Shown here: piece by piece, positions 55,411-63,902 of the stretch | Layout of the letters: every line of letters starts with the position of its first letter | How positions within the stretch are numbered: the stretch's first letter is position 1 | Assembly (NCBI GenBank): GCA_021776515.1 | Contig: JAJFFS010000008.1 | Span: forward strand, 167,894-231,893 | From: Robiginitomaculum sp. | GTDB lineage: Bacteria > Pseudomonadota > Alphaproteobacteria > Caulobacterales > Maricaulaceae | DNA: 64,000 bases | Direction of reading: 5' to 3' | The notes under the pieces: model-generated | What the model saw: the letters and a program-made list of their open reading frames with translations, nothing else | Told to the model about the DNA's origin: nothing | Database searches by the model: none | Translations under genes and position numbers: made by a program

Positions 55411-58400
55411 ATGACAATTTGTGAATGCTTAGAAAAACTGGCAAATGACCAGAAAGAAATATTTTCAATATCTTCGGCGGCGGGGCCGGAAGATCAACTC
55501 AAACCTATTTTTAAATCTTTCTTTGAAAGCTTCGGCGATGATTTAGCTGTCACAATTCAAGTGCAATCAGAGGTGACTCTAAGTGACGAAGGTGTGCGGC
55601 CTGACCTTGCCATTTACATAGACGGCCTTATTTGCGGCTATATAGAGCTTAAAGCACCAGGGCTTGGGGCGGACGCGCCGCGATTAAAGGGGAAACACAA
55701 CAAGAAGCAATGGGCAAAGCTAAAGGCGCTTCCCAATCTTATCTATACGGATGGCCGTGAAATTTGCCTTTACCGGTCCGGGGAACGCGCGGGCAAAGTC
55801 TTGCGCATGGATGGCAACCCGGTTGATGACGGGGCACAAGCATATAGTCCTGAATTTGTCCAATCGCTTGATGCGCTCATTCGTGATTTTATCCTGTGGC
55901 AACCAATTGTGCCGCACAAACCGTCTGCACTTGCCGCCTATCTTGCGCCCTTGACCAAATTTTTGCGCGAAGAGGTAAGCTTTGCCTTACTGAACGAAAA
56001 TTCGAGCGTGAGTTTACTGGCTAAAGAATGGCGACAGTTCTTTTTCCCCAATGCCGATGATGCCCAATTTGCCGATGCGTATGCGCAAACCGTCACCTAT
56101 GCCATGCTGTTGGCGCGGCTTCTGGGGGCGCAAAGCCTTGATCCGCACGAGGCAGCAAAAACTTTGGCGGCAGGTAATAATTTGCTTGGCAGAGCGCTTG
56201 AACTTTTAGGACAAAAAGGTGCCAGAGAAGACTTGCGGGTCGGGTTTGAGCTGCTGCAAAGATCACTGGAAGCTTTGGACAAAGATAAATTCCTCAAGGG
56301 CGAGCCTGACCTTTGGCTGTATTTTTATGAGGATTTTCTAGCCGCTTATGACCCGAAACTACGCAAAGATTATGGGGTGTATTACACGCCCCGTGAAGTG
56401 GTGGAGTTGCAGGTCAGGCTTGTCAGCGAATTGCTGGAAACACGGTTTGGCAAAAAACTTGGCTTTGCCGATGACGGTGTTGTTTTCCTCGACCCTGCGG
56501 TGGGTACGGGAACCTATCCCGTGGCCGCCGTGAAGCACGCGCTAAAAAAGGTTGAGGCGCGCTCAGGCAAGGGTGCGGTTGCGGGGCGAGCGGCACAAAT
56601 GGCGCGCAACATGTACGGGTTCGAAATATTGGTCGGGCCGTATTCGGTGGCTCATTTGCGCATTTCACAGGCGCTAGAAAGTGCGGGGGCGGAGATTAAA
56701 GACAGGCTTAATATCTATCTGGCGGATACTCTGGAAAGCCCTAATGCCGAGCCGCCCGGTGGCCTGTCGCTGACCTATAAAGCCCTGACCGAAGAACACG
56801 AAGCGGCGCGAAAAATCAAGAATGAAGGCGACGTTTTGGTCTGCCTCGGCAACCCGCCTTATGATCGCAACCAAAGTGGTGATAAGAACGAAAATCAACA
56901 GAAGGGTGGCTGGGTGCGCAATGGTGACCAAATTAAAGGCGCGGCAAAGCAAGAAAAGCAAGGCAATAGACCAATATTTGAAGATTTTTTAGACCCCGCG
57001 AAGGAAGCAGGCAAAGGTTTATATCTGCAAGTTATCTATAACGATTATGTGTATTTTTGGCGTTGGGCGCTTTGGCGTTTGTTTGAGCAACAGAAATGCG
57101 GTGGCATCATTTCCTTTATTACAGCATCAAGTTTTATATCGGGGCCGGGGTTTGTGGGAATGCGTGAAGTTATGCGTAAAACTTTCGATGAGATTTGGAT
57201 AATAGATTTAGGGGGCGACAATTTAGGAACACGAAAAACGCCTAATGTATTTAACATTCAAACACCCGTTGCAATTACTATAGGGATTAGTAAGAGGGCA
57301 TCAAAATCAGATGCGCCCGCACAGGTCAAATATACTAATATCTTGGCTTCCGATAGAAAAAATAAATTAGCAAAGATTGAAAAAATAGAAGATTTAAAGG
57401 GGCTTAATTGGCAGGACTGCCCTGACGATTGGCAGGCACCATTTTTTCCTCAAGGCGTTGGCGACTTTTTTAGTTGGCCAAAAGTGACGGAATTGTTTCC
57501 TTATCACACCGCAGGTGCCGTGTTCTATCGAACATGGCCAATTGGGTCTACCCGCGAAGTATTAGAAGGGCGTTGGGAGAAATTGGTTTCTGCGCCAGCA
57601 TCAGAGAAACCTGCATTATTCAAAGAATCTCGCGATAGAAAAATCATGCATGTAGTAAGCGATAAAACGTTACCGGGAGGCGGGCAAAAATCGGTGGCCC
57701 AATCAAATATGCAATCCCCTCAACCTAATTGCATGCGTTATGGGTTTCGCGCTTTTGACCGACAATATGTTCTATATGATTTCAGGCTTGGTGATTATAT
57801 TCGGCCCACTCTTTATAAACTATATAGCGCGAAACAATTATTTTTGGTTTCACTGGATTCATTACAGATGGCACATGGCCCTGCAATGACAGCTTCAGCC
57901 AACATCCCTGACCAACATCATTTTTGTGGTCGTGGCGGTAAAGACATCATCCCCCTTTACCGCGATGCAGGCGCAACACAGCCGAATATTACGGGCGGTT
58001 TGTTAGAGGTGCTTGGTGCTGCCTACGGCAAAATGCCAACACCCGAAGAATTGGCCAGCTATGTTTATGCGGTGCTCGGCGGGCAATCTTATACCAGCCG
58101 TTTTTGGAACGAGCTTGAAACGCCGGGGCCGCGTGTGCCGATTACCAAAGATGGCAAATTATTCTCTAAAGCCGCTAAGCTTGGCCGCCGTCTTATTTGG
58201 CTACATACCTATGCAGAGCGGTTCGGCGGGGATGGGCTAGGCAATGAAGTTCCCGCAGGAAAGACCAAGAGCATAAAAGGCATATCCTCCGAACCGTCAA
58301 AATATCCCGAAGGGTACGCTTATATTGAGGACACAAAAGAAATTCGGGTTGGGGACGGTGTTTTCGGGCCTGTGTCCGCCAAGGTCTGGGAGTTTGAAGT

Positions 58401-58707
58401 TTCAGGCCTCAAAGTGGTTAAATCCTGGCTTGGCTACCGCATGAAAAAACGTTCAGGTAAAAAATCATCTCCCCTTGATGATATTCGGCCAGAGCGGTGG
58501 ACACCAAAAATGACCGATGAGTTTTTAGAACTCCTATGGGTTTTAGAGGAAACCCTGAACATGGAGCCACAACTCTCCAAGGTCTTGGACGCGGTTGTAG
58601 CAGGCGAATGTTTCAAGGCAGACGAGTTACCCACGCCAACGGAAGAAGAGCGCAAGCCCCCAAAAGCCAAGCCAAAAGCAGGCGATCAGGCAGATATGTT
58701 CGCTTAA
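55411..58707 (+). CDS. single-chain restriction-modification enzyme (type ISP-like, no helicase)
   Basis: Protein of 1098 residues. The N-terminal 150 residues look like a PD-(D/E)xK nuclease (VRPDLAIYIDG then GYIELKAPG near 60-80). An N6-adenine methylase follows with FLDPAVGTGTYPVAA near 359-373 and the catalytic CLGNPPYD near 477-484, then a long target-recognition/C-terminal part of the type ISP kind (AFDRQYVLYDFRLGDYIRP, DQHHFCGRGGKDIIPLY, LGRRLIWLHTY in parts). No DEAD-box motor is present, unlike true type ISP enzymes, so it may work like a type IIG enzyme. The start at 55411 follows TAGGAA. Likely role is defence against foreign DNA. Confidence 0.88.
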   Translation: MTICECLEKLANDQKEIFSISSAAGPEDQLKPIFKSFFESFGDDLAVTIQVQSEVTLSDEGVRPDLAIYIDGLICGYIELKAPGLGADAPRLKGKHNKKQWAKLKALPNLIYTDGREICLYRSGERAGKVLRMDGNPVDDGAQAYSPEFVQSLDALIRDFILWQPIVPHKPSALAAYLAPLTKFLREEVSFALLNENSSVSLLAKEWRQFFFPNADDAQFADAYAQTVTYAMLLARLLGAQSLDPHEAAKTLAAGNNLLGRALELLGQKGAREDLRVGFELLQRSLEALDKDKFLKGEPDLWLYFYEDFLAAYDPKLRKDYGVYYTPREVVELQVRLVSELLETRFGKKLGFADDGVVFLDPAVGTGTYPVAAVKHALKKVEARSGKGAVAGRAAQMARNMYGFEILVGPYSVAHLRISQALESAGAEIKDRLNIYLADTLESPNAEPPGGLSLTYKALTEEHEAARKIKNEGDVLVCLGNPPYDRNQSGDKNENQQKGGWVRNGDQIKGAAKQEKQGNRPIFEDFLDPAKEAGKGLYLQVIYNDYVYFWRWALWRLFEQQKCGGIISFITASSFISGPGFVGMREVMRKTFDEIWIIDLGGDNLGTRKTPNVFNIQTPVAITIGISKRASKSDAPAQVKYTNILASDRKNKLAKIEKIEDLKGLNWQDCPDDWQAPFFPQGVGDFFSWPKVTELFPYHTAGAVFYRTWPIGSTREVLEGRWEKLVSAPASEKPALFKESRDRKIMHVVSDKTLPGGGQKSVAQSNMQSPQPNCMRYGFRAFDRQYVLYDFRLGDYIRPTLYKLYSAKQLFLVSLDSLQMAHGPAMTASANIPDQHHFCGRGGKDIIPLYRDAGATQPNITGGLLEVLGAAYGKMPTPEELASYVYAVLGGQSYTSRFWNELETPGPRVPITKDGKLFSKAAKLGRRLIWLHTYAERFGGDGLGNEVPAGKTKSIKGISSEPSKYPEGYAYIEDTKEIRVGDGVFGPVSAKVWEFEVSGLKVVKSWLGYRMKKRSGKKSSPLDDIRPERWTPKMTDEFLELLWVLEETLNMEPQLSKVLDAVVAGECFKADELPTPTEEERKPPKAKPKAGDQADMFA

Positions 58708-58760
58708 CTCTTGTTGTATTCAGGCACCAGTGAACAGATAAAAGTGGATTCGCGAAATGA

Positions 58761-58774
58761 TTTGGGGGTATGTT
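58761..58774. repeat. GGGGGTAT repeat between the RM gene and the dNTPase gene
   Basis: TTTGGGGGTATGTT; its last 13 bases recur at 61291-61303. The two copies directly flank the dNTPase/nucleotidyltransferase pair, as if that pair were a separately gained unit. Confidence 0.6.
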
Positions 58775-58926
58775 ATAAATCTCATTGTATTTATTAAGTA
58801 ATATTCAAATGTTCAATAAAAATGTGAGCGGGCGTATGAATATGTATATGGACAGTTTGGGCAGTAGATTTGGGAACGCTCGTAAAATTTTATCTGCAAT
58901 ACATCCTCTAGAAAGGTAGTAGCCGC

Positions 58927-60360
58927 ATGCCATCATTGTACTCTGAAACTCGACTTTCCGTTCTTGTTGGCAATGCTAGAGCCAGCGTCACGAATAAAGA
59001 AGATGAACGAAATCAATTCGAAATTGATCTTGATAGAATAATATTCTCGGCTCCTATCCGTAGGCTTGGGGATAAGACCCAAGTTTTTCCGCAAGAGATT
59101 GATGACAGTGTTAGAAACAGACTAACACACTCCCACGAAGTTTCAAATTTGTGTCGGTCTTTGGTGTTGCAAATTTATAGAAAGAACATTGAGAATCCCT
59201 TTGGTGAGAACATAGATCAAGAAACAATTATCCCAATTATAACAGCAGTGGGCTTGGCGCATGATGTTGGTAATCCGCCATTTGGTCACATGGGCGAAGT
59301 TGCTATTGGAACTTGGATAAAAAAGAATATCGAGGGACACTCTGACTATAAGGCAAATTGGAACAAAATGGACTTGGCAATGCAGAAGGACCTGTTGAAA
59401 TGGGAAGGCAATGCACAAGCCTTTCGGTTGCTATCCAAGCTTCAATTAGCGAAAGGAAAATTCGGACTGGACCTCACAGCCGCTACCATGGCCGCACTTA
59501 TGAAATACACGGGCCCATCTAATGAAACTGTCAATGGGCAACACCCTGCCAAAAAGAAATTCGGCTTTTTCCAAGCTGATGCCGAAGTCGCGTCAAAAGT
59601 CTTGTGTGAGGCCACGGTCAAGCAGGGTCAAAGACATCCGTTAGCTTACCTAATGGAAGCTTGTGATGATGTGGCCTATTCTGTTATAGATATAGAGGAT
59701 GGCATCCAGAAAAAACTGGTATCTCTTAATGACATTATTGAGATGCTTCGGCAAAAAGATGATGACGACAAAACCGACCCTATCTCAGTTTCAGTTGCAA
59801 ATAAAATTAAAGAAAAAATTGAAGCAATGCGGACAGACAATCGAAGTCTGCCAGAGATAGAGGAAATAGCACGACAATATTTTCGTACATTTGCAATTGG
59901 AGAGCTCGTTGTCGCTGCAACAAAATCATATATTGATCATAAAGAAAAATTGATTGATGGTTCTTTTGGATCTGATCTAATTTCCAGTAGTGCCGCTTCG
60001 GAATTTTGCAAAAAGTTGAAGAAATTTGCCTATAAAAATATCTATAAGGCAAGGTCTGTTGTCGCTCTTGAGGTGAATGGTGCCAATATTTTGCACTGCT
60101 TAATGGGATATTATTGGAAAGCAATTGATAGTCATTTTACACAAGCTAAAGAAGATGTGAGTTTTTTTGACGATTATGTTTATGAATATATTTCAAGGAA
60201 TTATAGAGCCATCGCTGAGCAATCAATCGCCAACTCTAAACGTGAGCATAAATTGTACTACAAGCTTCTATTGTTGACCGATATGATTTCGGGGATGACA
60301 GAGGACTTCGCTGAGCGTACGTTGAAACACTTCAAATCTTTGGATCCAGAGCTAAAATGA
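58927..60360 (+). CDS. HD-domain dNTP triphosphohydrolase (dGTPase family)
   Basis: Enzyme of 477 residues that would split dNTPs to nucleosides and triphosphate. The metal-site residues are intact: RLTHSHEVSNL near 61-71, LAHDVGNPPFGHMGE near 114-128 and ACDDVAYSVIDIEDG near 244-258. Family members deplete dNTPs during phage infection. Unlike a housekeeping copy, it lies in an island, is AT-rich and is translationally coupled to a nucleotidyltransferase gene by an ATGA overlap. It is therefore a strong candidate for a defence protein. Confidence 0.92.
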   Translation: MPSLYSETRLSVLVGNARASVTNKEDERNQFEIDLDRIIFSAPIRRLGDKTQVFPQEIDDSVRNRLTHSHEVSNLCRSLVLQIYRKNIENPFGENIDQETIIPIITAVGLAHDVGNPPFGHMGEVAIGTWIKKNIEGHSDYKANWNKMDLAMQKDLLKWEGNAQAFRLLSKLQLAKGKFGLDLTAATMAALMKYTGPSNETVNGQHPAKKKFGFFQADAEVASKVLCEATVKQGQRHPLAYLMEACDDVAYSVIDIEDGIQKKLVSLNDIIEMLRQKDDDDKTDPISVSVANKIKEKIEAMRTDNRSLPEIEEIARQYFRTFAIGELVVAATKSYIDHKEKLIDGSFGSDLISSSAASEFCKKLKKFAYKNIYKARSVVALEVNGANILHCLMGYYWKAIDSHFTQAKEDVSFFDDYVYEYISRNYRAIAEQSIANSKREHKLYYKLLLLTDMISGMTEDFAERTLKHFKSLDPELK

Positions 60361-61136
60361 TATCAAAGAGCAAAATCAGAAATTTGGAAAAAAGACTTGG
60401 CTATTTTTTGAGCTCAAGTTGGTATGCCAAAAAATCAAACATCTACAAAGAGTTTGTTGCCCCAATGATGGAGGTTGGTCGAGTATGCTTGTTTGGCGGT
60501 GTTGTTAGAGATTTAATGCTTCAAAATGCCTCTCATTTTTCGTCGGATTTGGATTTTGTGATCGAAGTTGAAAACGAGTCCAAGTTTAATAAATTAGTGA
60601 AGGAATTAAATCCAATCCAGAATTCTTTTGGAGGGTTTCGAACTAGCATCAATGGTTGTAAAGTAGATTTTTGGGACGTTAGAAACACATGGGTAAACCA
60701 GTATGAGACATTGGTTAATGTCAATACGCTGGAATGCCTTATGAATACAACTTTCTTCAATCTTGACGCAGCAATTTATGTCCTACCCGAAAAAAAAGTG
60801 TATATAAAAGATAGTTTTCACAGAGGTATTGAAGATAAAGTTCTTGATATCAATTTAAAGCAAAATCCCCATCCAGATGGTGCCGCAGTTAGGGCTATTA
60901 GGCGCATGTGGCTTTGTAACCTTAGCGCAACTGATGATCTAGTGGACTATATATGTGACCGAATAGATATTTCCGGCTGGGATGTGCTCGTGTCGAAAGA
61001 TAATAACGCATATCCAAGCAAGCCAGTTCTATGCAGCGTGTTTCAAGAAAAAAATCCCAGCTCAGGTCACTTCAAATCGTATCTAGGTAAGGGCAGAATC
61101 CTTCCAAGGAAAAAGCAGCTTTCGTTTTCTATTTAG
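60357..61136 (+). CDS. pol-beta-type nucleotidyltransferase (PolyA-polymerase head)
   Basis: Protein of 259 residues with the head domain of the PolyA-polymerase/CCA-adding family: LFGGVVRDLML near 44-54, SDLDFVIEVE near 62-71 (two metal Asp) and KVDFWDVRNT near 101-110 (third Asp), so it is probably active. DGAAVRAIRRMW near 173-184 matches the start of the RNA-binding helices, but the full CCA-enzyme tail is missing. It starts within the dNTPase stop (ATGA), so the two are made together. The substrate, RNA, nucleotide or protein, is unknown. Confidence 0.82.
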   Translation: MISKSKIRNLEKRLGYFLSSSWYAKKSNIYKEFVAPMMEVGRVCLFGGVVRDLMLQNASHFSSDLDFVIEVENESKFNKLVKELNPIQNSFGGFRTSINGCKVDFWDVRNTWVNQYETLVNVNTLECLMNTTFFNLDAAIYVLPEKKVYIKDSFHRGIEDKVLDINLKQNPHPDGAAVRAIRRMWLCNLSATDDLVDYICDRIDISGWDVLVSKDNNAYPSKPVLCSVFQEKNPSSGHFKSYLGKGRILPRKKQLSFSI

Positions 61137-61277
61137 AGATAAGGCATTTGCCGTTACATGCGCTTTTTTGATTCCTAATACCAGAGGGGACCAAGGCTAC
61201 CCCAATGGGCAAACTAATATGCCATCTGCAAATAGGGAAAGCTCAATCAATTAGAAATAGCATTTGATCTAGAAGGT

Positions 61278-61303
61278 TTTGGGGGTATAATTGGGGGTAT
61301 GTT
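61278..61303. repeat. GGGGGTAT repeats at the right island end
   Basis: Two TTGGGGGTAT units 12 bases apart; positions 61278-61300 are identical to 51233-51255 at the left end. They lie 60 bases before the candidate attR core. They are probable arm-type sites of the island integrase. Confidence 0.65.
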
Positions 61304-61362
61304 GAAAGCAGCAATATTTTTAACGTAAAACAATCAATGCGTTAATGCCAAAACGTGATGCC

Positions 61363-61375
61363 TCTCCAGGCACCA
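61363..61375. repeat. candidate attR core
   Basis: TCTCCAGGCACCA matches the tRNA-Leu 3' end (TCTCCAGGGCACCA) except for one missing G. The imperfect match weakens the case, but the nearby arm-type repeats support it as the right boundary. Confidence 0.45.
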
Positions 61376-61694
61376 TTTGCATTAACCATTGAAAACAAAC
61401 AATTTACTTTACAATAAATTTTGAAATAAATTTTAAGCCTTTGTTTTTAGTAACTTTATGCTTCTAACTCTGATCAGATCTTAAAAATGGACGGTAAGTT
61501 TAATAGAACAGCGTAATATATAGGCCGGTCCGTTCAGAGCCCGATTACATATACCGGATTTAAAGTGCACGTTTATACATCTAAAATGGCCTATAATGAC
61601 GTCTTATGGGTACACCTAACGGCTACTGATGCTTTTCACCTAGTTGGGGCATATGTATTTATGCCCGATGTATCTGAGGTTTTGTAAAGTTATG

Positions 61695-62498
61695 ATGCCT
61701 GACAAGAAACAAAATAGAGTGAGAGAATTCGCGGGCTCGCATGAGTGTATTGAAGCTTTTTTCTATGGAACGGCCTATTCGCCTCATCGACATGACACCT
61801 ATACGTTCGCGTTAACAACACATGGCGTACAAAGCTTCAATTATAGAGGTTCATTACGGCATTCAATACCCGGCAAAGCCGTCATTCTCCATCCGGATGA
61901 ATTGCATGATGGTCAAGCAGGCACTCGTGATGGCTTTGGATACCGATCAATTTGCATTTCTCCCGTTGAAATCCAAAATGCACTCGGAGGGCGTGCACTT
62001 CCCTTTGTGAAGAAAGGTGTGAGTAAAAGTCGTCGATTAATTGCGATCTTGAACATACTGATGTCCGAGTTGGACACAAATTTAGATGGCGCCGAGTTTG
62101 ACGATACTATTTTTGACCTTGCGACCGAGTTGATGACGCTCTCAGGCGCACGAGAAAAAATACGTTCCGTTGAATATGAAACTGTAAAACTTGCACAAGA
62201 ATACATAGATGAGAATATCATCGAAGGTTTTACGATGTCAGACCTAGAACACCAAACAGGTCAATCACGCTGGCAAATATCAAGGAACTTTCGATCGTTT
62301 CTGGGGACCAGCCCATATCGATATTTGATCATGAGGCGATTGGAACAGGCGAGACATATGCTCTTAAATGGGCATAGCATTACCGATGCTGCATATGCCT
62401 ATTCTTTCTCGGATCAAAGTCATTTCAATAGGCATTTCAGAAAAACCTATGGCGTAACGCCAAATTCATGGCTCACATTATTCGCTCATCTAAATTGA
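61695..62498 (+). CDS. AraC-family transcription regulator
   Basis: Regulator of about 267 residues with an N-terminal cupin-like sensor (SPHRHDTYTFALTTHGVQ and HPDELHDGQ near 23-75) and a C-terminal AraC double helix-turn-helix (about 165-265, ending DQSHFNRHFRKTYGVTPNSW). The start is one of two neighbouring ATGs at 61692 and 61695. The esterase gene follows on the same strand and may be its target. No effector can be named. Confidence 0.9.
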   Translation: MPDKKQNRVREFAGSHECIEAFFYGTAYSPHRHDTYTFALTTHGVQSFNYRGSLRHSIPGKAVILHPDELHDGQAGTRDGFGYRSICISPVEIQNALGGRALPFVKKGVSKSRRLIAILNILMSELDTNLDGAEFDDTIFDLATELMTLSGAREKIRSVEYETVKLAQEYIDENIIEGFTMSDLEHQTGQSRWQISRNFRSFLGTSPYRYLIMRRLEQARHMLLNGHSITDAAYAYSFSDQSHFNRHFRKTYGVTPNSWLTLFAHLN

Positions 62499-62560
62499 CG
62501 CACAATCATTCTATCCAACAGTTCTCAAAAATCATATGTCAAGATAAGTTCACAAAAACT

Positions 62561-63445
62561 ATGCGTCAGGACAGCATGTTAAATCACAACAAAATTGAGA
62601 ATAAATCGAGGGCTTGGCCCTTTTTGTTAGCGGCTCTAATTATGGGCGCTTTAACGCTGAATGCGTGTTCACCAAAAACATCTGCTCAAACGACAACAGA
62701 AAAGGGTGCACCCACAATAGAACATACGATCAATTCTCAATACCCAAAACAGGATCGTGTAATTCTTGTGCGGTTACCACCGAGCTACGAGAATTTTCCT
62801 GATCGCCGCTACCCTGTTCTGTATATCCTTGATGGAGATCAAAACCTTGATATAGCAAGCTCTGTTGTTAATGCCTTGGTTGATAGCGACCAAATCCCAG
62901 AGATGGTTATCGTTGGCCTAGATGCGGGAAAAACGCGTGGTAAAGACTACCTTCCAAAGATTTCTGATCCAAACGCAAATACTGGAGCTAGACGCTATCT
63001 TGATCATATCGAAAAAGAACTTTTACCGTTTGTGGATAGTAAATATCGAACGTCGTCTTATCGATTGCTTTCTGGGCACTCGTGGGGCGGGTTGTTCAGT
63101 ACGTACGCAATGACGGCAAAGCCGACTTTGTTTGACGGATACCTTGCGCAAAGCCCAATGATAACCAAAAAACGTAGCCAATTTTATCTAACGCAATCAA
63201 CAAACATGATCATCCAAAATCCAGACCTTTCGATCTCATATTCCATAGCAATTGGTAATGAACCCAAGTTAGAACCCCGTTTTAATCAGTTGATTGCGCT
63301 TTTTGAAGAAAGGGCGCCCGCCATGTTTCGGTTGCAGGTAACGCGGCATACTGATGCGCGGCACATGCAGACACGCGCGCCCGGTATGCGCGAAGGTCTC
63401 ATTCATGCGTTCATCAAAAATGACTTAAGCGGACTTGAGGAGTAG
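62561..63445 (+). CDS. putative esterase, lipoprotein (alpha/beta hydrolase)
   Basis: Hydrolase of 294 residues (289 from ATG 62576). A lipoprotein-type signal ends ALTLNACSP near residue 37, so it is probably anchored to a membrane. The hydrolase domain has the nucleophile elbow SGHSWGG near 197-203 and a likely catalytic His in TRHTDARHMQ near 267-276. It belongs with esterases such as the siderophore esterases, or antigen-85-like and acetyl-xylan types; the substrate is unknown. It lies just after an AraC gene. Confidence 0.88.
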   Translation: MRQDSMLNHNKIENKSRAWPFLLAALIMGALTLNACSPKTSAQTTTEKGAPTIEHTINSQYPKQDRVILVRLPPSYENFPDRRYPVLYILDGDQNLDIASSVVNALVDSDQIPEMVIVGLDAGKTRGKDYLPKISDPNANTGARRYLDHIEKELLPFVDSKYRTSSYRLLSGHSWGGLFSTYAMTAKPTLFDGYLAQSPMITKKRSQFYLTQSTNMIIQNPDLSISYSIAIGNEPKLEPRFNQLIALFEERAPAMFRLQVTRHTDARHMQTRAPGMREGLIHAFIKNDLSGLEE

Positions 63446-63902
63446 AGGGACAAGAGGTTTCATTCTTTGAGAGTAAATCGGTGTCTACGTTGATAAATGA
63501 TCTTTTCCCAGTCCTCTAATTCATCCCAGAACTGGTTCGAAGCTCCCCTTTAGAGGTGCGCCATTATTTTTGTCTCGCGGCGCGAAGAAGCGCCCCCGAC
63601 GGGGCGGCGAACGATCGCCGGGGCGCAGTCGCACCCTTGGGTGCGGTTCGAGGTCAGTCCTCTCATCCGCACCAGTTCTAAACGTGCGGACAACATTTCG
63701 TCTCTAAGGCGTTGGAATAATTTGGTTTATCATTTTTCTTAAAAATTGGGTTTGATCCAAGTGTGTACAGCGGATTTTGAACGCACCTCGTCTGAAGGAG
63801 AGGGCTGGCATGGTCGTCATTATTGTGGTGTGGACGTTGGTGGTAATTCATCCCAGGGTCCGGTAATACCCCCCTTTATAGAGGGCATCGTAAGTAGAAC
63901 GG
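63446..63902. other. non-coding region with clustered hairpins before an IS3 end
   Basis: No gene supported. A 13-base direct repeat TAATTCATCCCAG occurs at 63517-63529 and 63844-63856. Between them lies the hairpin cluster at 63579-63690. The right part, from about 63860, probably belongs to the insertion sequence. Confidence 0.5.
63579..63690. repeat. run of GC-rich hairpins
   Basis: Five consecutive short stems: CGCCCC/GGGGCG (63591-63606), GGCGA/TCGCC (63606-63619), GCACC-CTTG-GGTGC (63631-63644), GAGG/CCTC (63650-63662) and TCCGCAC/GTGCGGA (63666-63690). GGCGC/GCGCC (63579-63594) competes with the first. The surrounding DNA is AT-rich. It may be a structured RNA, a repeat element or a recombination site. 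Confidence 0.4.

Larger units (their letters stand above)
51123..61375. mobile_element. integrative island in tRNA-Leu(CAG)
   Basis: The segment starts at the tRNA 3' end, has a P4-type integrase as first gene, and ends near an imperfect copy of the tRNA end. A 23-base direct repeat with two TTGGGGGTAT units lies near both ends (51233-51255 and 61278-61300). Cargo is a second recombinase module, a restriction-modification enzyme and a dNTPase/nucleotidyltransferase pair. The sequence is visibly richer in A and T than the flanking core genes, most so in 52490-53420 and 58710-61640. Whether it can still excise is not known. Confidence 0.8.
61137..61694. other. AT-rich right end of the island and AraC promoter region
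   Basis: A 558-base gap without a gene I can support. It holds the second copy of the 23-base direct repeat (61278-61300), the 13-base TTGGGGGTATGTT copy (61291-61303), and the imperfect tRNA-end copy at 61363-61375. The rest is AT-rich and probably includes the promoter of the AraC-type gene. Confidence 0.6.

Noticed and set aside
63450..63560. Short minus-strand frame ending FTLKE as a transposase remnant
   Set aside because: Only about 27 codons are open and I could not match them to a transposase family with confidence.
63631..63674. 3' half of a tRNA (GGTTCGAGG ... CACCA)
   Set aside because: The T-arm bases do not pair in the required 5-base stem and no 5' half is present.
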